From: JAFDVL01 sp031371805
GTDB lineage: Bacteria > Acidobacteriota > Blastocatellia > RBC074
Reading direction: 5' to 3'
DNA: 10,862 nt
Assembly (NCBI GenBank): GCA_031371805.1
Contig: JANMKB010000389.1
Span: 1-10,862 of the forward strand
The translations under genes were made by a program, and so were the position numbers. Positions 5,682 to 10,862 of this stretch are shown in pieces. The stretch's first letter is position 1; the number at the start of each line of letters is the position of its first letter. The notes under the pieces are model-generated. The model worked only from the letters and a program-made list of their open reading frames with translations. It did not search any database and was not told where the DNA came from.

Positions 5682-8600
5682 ACATCGCTGATATTTTTAT
5701 TGAGCGGCCCATCATGACGACGCTTGTGATGGCTGGAATTTTGCTCTTTGGTGTTGTCGGCTACCGCGCACTTTCGGTCAGTGATTTGCCCAACGTGGAC
5801 TTTCCAACGATTCAGGTTACCGCTTTGTTGCCAGGCGGCAGCCCGGAAACTATGGCTGCCGCCGTTGCCACACCACTGGAGCGCCAGTTCTCGACAATTG
5901 CGGGGCTGAGTTCGATGAACTCGACCAGCACGCTTGGCTCCACCCAGGTCACGCTGCAATTTGAACTGAACCGTAACATTGATGCCGCCGCGCAGGACGT
6001 GCAATCTGCGGTTGCCGCCGCTGCACGACAGTTGCCCCCGGGAATGCCGAGTCCACCAACGCTCAAGAAAGTCAATCCGGCAGACCAACCAGTCCTTTAT
6101 CTCGCCGTTACCTCGACCACGCTGCCACTCTCAAAAGTTGATGAATACGCGCAGACCTCAATCGCGCAGCGTATTTCAACTCTGAGTGGCGTCGCGCAGG
6201 TTGTCGTCACCGGCTCGCAAAAATATGCTGTGCGCGTGCAGCTTGACCCGACACAACTTGCCACACGTGGGATTGGCATTGACGAAGTCGCTTCCGCCGT
6301 GCAAACCGGCAACGTCAATATGCCTGTGGGGACGCTGTACGGGTTGCGGCGCTCCTACACGTTACAGGCCAACGGGCAATTGCTTGATGCGGCAGCTTAT
6401 CGTTCGCTCATCATCGCGTATCGTAATGGTGCGCCCATCTCACTTGATGAACTTGGCGATGTTGTGGACAGTGTCGAAAATAACCGTGTTGCCAACTGGT
6501 ACAACAATCAACAGGTGGTCACGCTCGCCATTCAGCGCCAACCCGGCTCGAACACAATTGCTGTCGTCGAATCCATCAAAGAACTTTTGCCGCGCCTCAA
6601 AGAACAATTACCTGCGTCAGTCACGCTTGAGGTTTTGTATGACCGCGCCGTCTCGATTCACAATTCCATTGACGACGTACAATTGACGCTGCTTGGAGCT
6701 ATCGGTCTGGTAGTGTTAGTGATTTTCCTGTTCCTGCGCAATGGGCGTGCGACATTAATTCCGAGCCTTGCTGTTCCGGCCTCGCTGGTGGGAACCTTCG
6801 CGGTGATGTACCTGCGTGGTTATTCGCTTAATAATCTCTCGCTCATGGCGCTCACGCTCTCGGTCGGCTTCGTGGTGGACGATGCGATTGTCATGCTTGA
6901 AAACATCGTGCGCCGGATGGAACTGGGCGAAAGCGTCATGGAGGCGTCCATCAACGGCTCACGCGAAATTGGCTTCACAATTCTTTCCATGACGCTTTCG
7001 CTTGTCGCGGTCTTTATTCCCGTGCTTTTTATGGGTGGGATTCTGGGGCGACTCTTCAAAGAATTTGCCGTCACCATCAGCGTGGCAATTCTCGTTTCCG
7101 GTTTTGTCTCGCTGAGCCTCACGCCGATGTTATGCAGCCGCTTTTTGAAAGAAACGGCAGATACACATGGTCATTCACGCGGCATTCTGCATTGGTTTGA
7201 AGCTGGCTTTGACGCGCTGCTGCATGGTTATGAAAGGACTTTGCGCGTCGTCATGCGACACGGGGCGCTTACGCTCATTCTGGCGCTTATTCTGACAGTT
7301 ATCACAGGCTATCTTTTCATTATTATTCCGAAAGGCTTTTTGCCCAGCGATGACCTGGGCCAGGTCGTCGGCTACACGGAAGGCGCGCAGGGCATTTCAT
7401 TCGAGAAGATGAGTGAACATCAGCGCGAACTCGTGGACATCATCCGCAAAGACCCGAACGTCCATGCCGTCTCCTCAACTGTCGGCGCGAGCGATGCAAG
7501 TTCGGCGACCAACACGGGTACGATTCTGGTTCTTCTTAAGCCGGACACGGAACGTAAAACCACCAGCGAGCAATTCATTGCACAGATCAGGTCAAAGCTC
7601 GCCGCCGTTTCCGGGATCAATATTTACCTGCAAAATCCACCGAGTGTTTCCATTGGCGGACAGGTGACAAAAAGCCTGTACCAATACACGCTGAGCGGGC
7701 CGGACGGCAATCAGCTTTTCCCGGCGGCACAAAAACTTGAATCCGAAATGCGCCGTTCGCCGCTCCTGCACGATGTGAACAGCGATTTGCAGATTCGTAA
7801 TCCACAACTTTCAATCAAGATTGACCGCGACAAAGCTTCGGCGCTGGGCGTTTCGGCACAACAGATTGAAGACACGCTCAACAACGCTTTCGGCACGCGG
7901 CAGGTCTCAACAATCTTCACTTCGACCAATGAATATCAGGTTATTCTTGAGTTGAAGCCGGAATATCAGCGCGAGCCGAACACGCTGGATTTGCTTTATG
8001 TGCGTGGTTCGGGCGGCGTTCTGGTGCCATTGCGCTCAATTGCAAGCTTTTCGCAAAACACCGGCTCGTTACTTATCAACCATCTTGGTCAGTTACCATC
8101 AGTAACCATTTCATTCAATCTCGCACCGGGTACTTCGCTCGGACACGCAACCGATGCGGTCGCGGAGTTGGCGCAAAAGACCTTGCCGCCGCAAATTGCG
8201 ACGCACTTTCAGGGCGAGGCGCAAATCTTCCAATCATCGCTCACAGGGCTTGGCTGGCTGCTGCTGGTGGCAATTCTTGTAATTTATCTGGTGCTGGGGA
8301 TTTTGTATGAAAGCTACATTCATCCGCTCACAATTCTGTCTGGCTTGCCTTCCGCAGGTCTTGGTGCGCTGATCACCCTGATTCTCTTCAATCGTGACCT
8401 GAATGTGTATGGCTTCGTTGGTCTGATTATGCTGATCGGTATCGTCAAAAAGAACGCGATTATGATGATTGACTTCGCGCTTGACGCCCAGCGCGAAGGT
8501 GGTCGTAAGCCACATGATGCGATCTTTGAAGCCTGCCTCGTGCGTTTTCGCCCGATTATGATGACGACCTTAGCGGCCCTGATGGGAACATTACCAATTG

Positions 8601-8800
8601 CGTTAGGTTTGGGCGCAGGCGCACAATCACGGCAACCGCTCGGCCTCGCGGTCGTCGGCGGACTGCTCGTTTCACAGGTGCTGACGCTTTACTTAACGCC
8701 GGTTGTTTACGTGGCCTTCGAGAACGTAAAGGATTGGAACGTGCGTCGGCGAGGGCGGTTTGCAGCAGGCGAATTAGAATATGAATTGGAAAATTCGTAG
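5678..8800 (+). CDS. RND multidrug efflux transporter, HAE1 family, MdtB/MdtC-like (first copy)
   Basis: Proton-driven inner-membrane pump of 1040 residues, full family length. TM1 is near 13-33, after the typical start MNIADIFIERP. The first periplasmic porter domain follows (about 34-330, with LLPGGSPETMAAAVATPLE), then TM2-TM6 from about 336, the second porter domain (about 555-855), and TM8-TM12 from about 857. TM4 has VGFVVDDAIVMLENI with D401/D402, equivalent to the AcrB proton-relay pair D407/D408. TM10 has IVKKNAIMMIDFA, where K925 matches AcrB K940. This DD motif fits the drug-exporting HAE1 group, not the heavy-metal CzcA group. The start overlaps the adaptor stop (ATGA), so it is made with the adaptor. 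A close paralogue follows downstream, as in mdtABC operons, where the two RND proteins form a mixed trimer. The substrate cannot be read from the sequence. Confidence 0.97.
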   Translation: MNIADIFIERPIMTTLVMAGILLFGVVGYRALSVSDLPNVDFPTIQVTALLPGGSPETMAAAVATPLERQFSTIAGLSSMNSTSTLGSTQVTLQFELNRNIDAAAQDVQSAVAAAARQLPPGMPSPPTLKKVNPADQPVLYLAVTSTTLPLSKVDEYAQTSIAQRISTLSGVAQVVVTGSQKYAVRVQLDPTQLATRGIGIDEVASAVQTGNVNMPVGTLYGLRRSYTLQANGQLLDAAAYRSLIIAYRNGAPISLDELGDVVDSVENNRVANWYNNQQVVTLAIQRQPGSNTIAVVESIKELLPRLKEQLPASVTLEVLYDRAVSIHNSIDDVQLTLLGAIGLVVLVIFLFLRNGRATLIPSLAVPASLVGTFAVMYLRGYSLNNLSLMALTLSVGFVVDDAIVMLENIVRRMELGESVMEASINGSREIGFTILSMTLSLVAVFIPVLFMGGILGRLFKEFAVTISVAILVSGFVSLSLTPMLCSRFLKETADTHGHSRGILHWFEAGFDALLHGYERTLRVVMRHGALTLILALILTVITGYLFIIIPKGFLPSDDLGQVVGYTEGAQGISFEKMSEHQRELVDIIRKDPNVHAVSSTVGASDASSATNTGTILVLLKPDTERKTTSEQFIAQIRSKLAAVSGINIYLQNPPSVSIGGQVTKSLYQYTLSGPDGNQLFPAAQKLESEMRRSPLLHDVNSDLQIRNPQLSIKIDRDKASALGVSAQQIEDTLNNAFGTRQVSTIFTSTNEYQVILELKPEYQREPNTLDLLYVRGSGGVLVPLRSIASFSQNTGSLLINHLGQLPSVTISFNLAPGTSLGHATDAVAELAQKTLPPQIATHFQGEAQIFQSSLTGLGWLLLVAILVIYLVLGILYESYIHPLTILSGLPSAGLGALITLILFNRDLNVYGFVGLIMLIGIVKKNAIMMIDFALDAQREGGRKPHDAIFEACLVRFRPIMMTTLAALMGTLPIALGLGAGAQSRQPLGLAVVGGLLVSQVLTLYLTPVVYVAFENVKDWNVRRRGRFAAGELEYELENS

Positions 8801-8803
8801 ACT

Positions 8804-8832
8804 CAGGCAGTGTCGCCTGGGGCGCTGCCCTG
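8804..8832 (+). other. Small inter-cistron hairpin between the two RND genes
   Basis: GGCAGTG (8806-8812) pairs with CGCTGCC (8823-8829) with one G-U pair and a 10-base loop. CA (8804-8805) can extend it with TG (8831-8832) if one C is bulged. It lies in the 55-bp gap and is followed by no T run, so it is not a terminator. It may adjust the expression ratio of the two pump subunits. This is weak evidence from base pairing only. Confidence 0.35.
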
Positions 8833-8844
8833 AACGATAGTCAC

Positions 8845-8849
8845 GGAGG
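8845..8849 (+). promoter_or_regulatory. Shine-Dalgarno of the second RND gene
   Basis: GGAGG lies six bases before ATG 8856. It supports that start over the in-frame ATG at 8880, which is also closer to the usual RND N-terminus. The second pump gene therefore has its own strong ribosome site, unlike the first, which is coupled to the adaptor. Confidence 0.7.
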
Positions 8850-8855
8850 CAGATC

Positions 8856-10862
8856 ATGGCTGAGAAACAAACTGGCAAAATGACTCGCACTGAAACGCTC
8901 TTGCTGGGCATTTCGGATATTTTTATTCAGCGTCCGGTGATGACGTCGCTGGTCATGCTCGGCATTGTGTTATTTGGCGTGATTGGCTACACCCTGTTGC
9001 CAGTGAGCGACCTGCCCACAATTGATTACCCCACTGTTTCGGTTGGTGCGAGTCTGCCTGGTGCCAACCCGGAAACGATGGCAGCCTCTGTTGCCACGCC
9101 GCTCGAACGACAGTTTGCTACCATCGCTGGCATTGATTCGATCAGCTCATCAAGTTCGCAAGGCTCAACCAGCATTACCATACAATTTGATCTTTCACGC
9201 GACATTGATGCGGCAGCGCAGGACGTGCAAACGGCTATTTCCGCTGTGCTTGGTCAATTGCCACCGGGAATGCCAACGCCGCCAAGCCTCCGCAAAATTA
9301 ATCCGGCAGACTCTCCTATTCTTTTTATGGTGATGAGTTCGCCGACGCTTCCGCTCGCGGTCGTGGACGAGTACGCCGAAACAACTGTCGCGCAACAGAT
9401 TTCAATGGTGTCCGGTGTGTCACAGGTTCAGGTTCACGGCGCACAAAAATATGCCGTGCGGGTGCGAGTCAATCCGGGAGCACTTGCCACGCGCCAAATT
9501 GGTATTGATGAAGTGGCGCGTGCAATTCGCTCTGGCAACCCGAACCTGCCCGTCGGAACGCTGTATGGGCCGGACAAATCGCTGACAATTCGTGCTGACG
9601 GGCAATTGATGAATGCTGCGGCTTATCGTTCGCTCATCATCGCTTTTCGGAATGGTGCGGCTATTCGCTTGCAGGATGTGGCAAACGTGCTGGACGGGAT
9701 TGAAAATGACAAAGTGTCTTCGACATTCAACGGCGATAAGAATATTTCGCTCGCGGTGCAAAAGCAGCCCGGCGTCAACACTATCGAAGTTGTTGAGGCA
9801 GTCAAAGCCTTATTGCCGCAGATTCGCGCCCAGCTTCCGGCGGCGCTCAAACTGGAAGTCAACATTGATCGCACCGTCACAATTCGCCAATCGTTCCGCG
9901 ACGTGCAATTCACGCTTTCCCTCGCCATCGGCCTTGTGGTGATGGTGATCTTCGTCTTTCTGCGCAACGTGCGTGCGACGATTATTCCGAGCCTTTCAGT
10001 GCCAGCCTCGCTGCTCGCTACTTTTGCGGTGATTTCACTGCTCGGCTTTTCACTCAATAACCTTTCATTGATGGCGCTCACGCTGTCGGTCGGCTTCGTG
10101 GTGGATGATGCAATTGTCATGCTCGAAAACATTATTCGCCGCATGGAGCTTGGCGACAGCGTCAGGGAAGCGTCTTTCCGCGGCTCGCGTGAGGTCGGCT
10201 TCACGATTGTTTCGATGACCACCTCGCTCGTTGCGGTTTTCATTCCGATTCTGTTTATGGACGGGATTCTGGGCCGCCTCTTCAAAGAATTTGCTGTTAC
10301 CATCAGCATCGCTGTTCTCGCGTCGGGCTTCGTCTCGCTGACGCTGACGCCGATGTTGTGCAGTCGGATGCTCAAACCACACAGCGAAGTCCGCAGCCCC
10401 ATTTTTCGTGCCACGGAAAAAGGTTTTCAATGGTTGCTTACAGCTTATGAGCATACGTTGCGTGCCACGCTGCGGCATCGCTGGGTAATGGGACTCACCT
10501 TCATCGGTACAATTGTGCTGACGGTTTATATGTTCGGTGTCACACCCAAAGGATTCATTCCATCCGAAGACCTCGGTTTCCTGATGGGCAATACGGAAGC
10601 GAGCCAGGGCATTACGTTTGATGACCTGGCGCGTAAGCAGGTTGAAGCTGTTGACATCATCAGTAAAGACCCCAATGTAGCGACCGTACAATCAAGCATC
10701 GGCGCAGGCTTTCGCAATACAGGTGGCAATACCGGCTCATTTTTTATTCGTCTGAAAGACAGGCCGGCACGCAAGATTTCAGCCGAAGAAGTGATTAACG
10801 GTTTGCGCCCGAAATTGAACCGCATCACAGGCCTGCGCGTCTTTCTGCAACAGCCTGCCTCA
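8856..10862 (+). CDS. RND multidrug efflux transporter, HAE1 family, MdtB/MdtC-like (second copy), 3' truncated by window edge
   Basis: Second proton-driven RND pump subunit. The first 669 codons are present and in frame to the last base, and about 390 residues are missing compared with the upstream paralogue. It begins with an 18-residue polar extension (MAEKQTGKMTRTETLLLG) before the usual ISDIFIQRPVMTSL and TM1. The porter domain shows SLPGANPETMAASVATPLE, and TM4 has VGFVVDDAIVMLENI with D417/D418, the proton-relay pair. The TM10 lysine lies beyond the window. Identity to the first RND is high throughout, with short stretches identical even at DNA level, so the pair arose by duplication. 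It lies 55 bp downstream in the same direction with its own Shine-Dalgarno. With a single adaptor upstream, the most likely arrangement is an MdtB2C-like heterotrimer. Two separate homotrimeric pumps sharing one adaptor remain possible. Confidence 0.95.
   Translation, partial: MAEKQTGKMTRTETLLLGISDIFIQRPVMTSLVMLGIVLFGVIGYTLLPVSDLPTIDYPTVSVGASLPGANPETMAASVATPLERQFATIAGIDSISSSSSQGSTSITIQFDLSRDIDAAAQDVQTAISAVLGQLPPGMPTPPSLRKINPADSPILFMVMSSPTLPLAVVDEYAETTVAQQISMVSGVSQVQVHGAQKYAVRVRVNPGALATRQIGIDEVARAIRSGNPNLPVGTLYGPDKSLTIRADGQLMNAAAYRSLIIAFRNGAAIRLQDVANVLDGIENDKVSSTFNGDKNISLAVQKQPGVNTIEVVEAVKALLPQIRAQLPAALKLEVNIDRTVTIRQSFRDVQFTLSLAIGLVVMVIFVFLRNVRATIIPSLSVPASLLATFAVISLLGFSLNNLSLMALTLSVGFVVDDAIVMLENIIRRMELGDSVREASFRGSREVGFTIVSMTTSLVAVFIPILFMDGILGRLFKEFAVTISIAVLASGFVSLTLTPMLCSRMLKPHSEVRSPIFRATEKGFQWLLTAYEHTLRATLRHRWVMGLTFIGTIVLTVYMFGVTPKGFIPSEDLGFLMGNTEASQGITFDDLARKQVEAVDIISKDPNVATVQSSIGAGFRNTGGNTGSFFIRLKDRPARKISAEEVINGLRPKLNRITGLRVFLQQPAS

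Noticed and set aside
5678..8800. Heavy-metal (CzcA-type) RND pump
   Set aside because: TM4 carries the adjacent Asp pair of drug-type HAE1 pumps, and no metal-type motif is seen.
9623..10414. A 263-codon open frame on the minus strand, with a similar shorter one at 6820-7122
   Set aside because: Both are shadows opposite the same conserved RND segments. Their shared peptides simply mirror the paralogy of the sense genes.
1..10862. CRISPR array, tRNA or rRNA gene, insertion sequence or phage gene
   Set aside because: I found no regularly spaced repeat with unique spacers, no cloverleaf or rRNA-like sequence and no transposase or phage protein. The only repeat cluster is the heptad element at 2068-2184.

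Overview
The window looks like ordinary chromosomal DNA from a Gram-negative bacterium of moderate GC content. The evidence is a tripartite RND efflux locus, a bacterial-type prolyl-tRNA synthetase with an inserted editing domain, and a sigma-54 response regulator. The gene styles, the glycine-rich tail on the adaptor and the heptameric intergenic repeats would suit an Acidobacteriota (Blastocatellia-like) genome. That placement is a low-confidence impression, since no marker here settles it.

Layout. (1) Bases 1-1235, minus strand: an NtrC-family sigma-54-dependent response regulator. It runs off the left edge before its DNA-binding domain and is split by a one-base frame disruption in a run of eight A (coding strand) inside the receiver domain. 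(2) Bases 1236-1339: a short divergent promoter region. (3) Bases 1340-2080, plus strand: a class I SAM-dependent methyltransferase. (4) Bases 2068-2184: a heptanucleotide repeat element that begins inside the methyltransferase 3' end, fills the whole gap and contains a perfect 17-bp inverted repeat. (5) Bases 2190-3974: proS. (6) Bases 3975-4118: a gap with a perfect -10 box and a Shine-Dalgarno that can pair with the bases just before the start codon. (7) Bases 4119-10862: an efflux operon of a periplasmic adaptor, a first RND pump gene overlapping it by ATGA, and a second RND pump gene 55 bp downstream that is cut off by the right edge.

How the parts work together. The last three genes have the layout of an MdtABC-type system, in which one adaptor serves two RND subunits that may form a mixed trimer and needs a TolC-like outer-membrane channel, not visible here. 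The methyltransferase and proS lie in the same direction and may be co-transcribed across the repeat. The response regulator is divergent, and nothing in the sequence ties it to the pump.

I see no RNA gene, CRISPR array, insertion sequence or phage gene, and no clearly new biological system. The points most worth a second look are the heptad-repeat hairpin, the homopolymer frameshift in the regulator, the possible self-occluding ribosome site of the adaptor gene, and the long glycine-rich adaptor tail.
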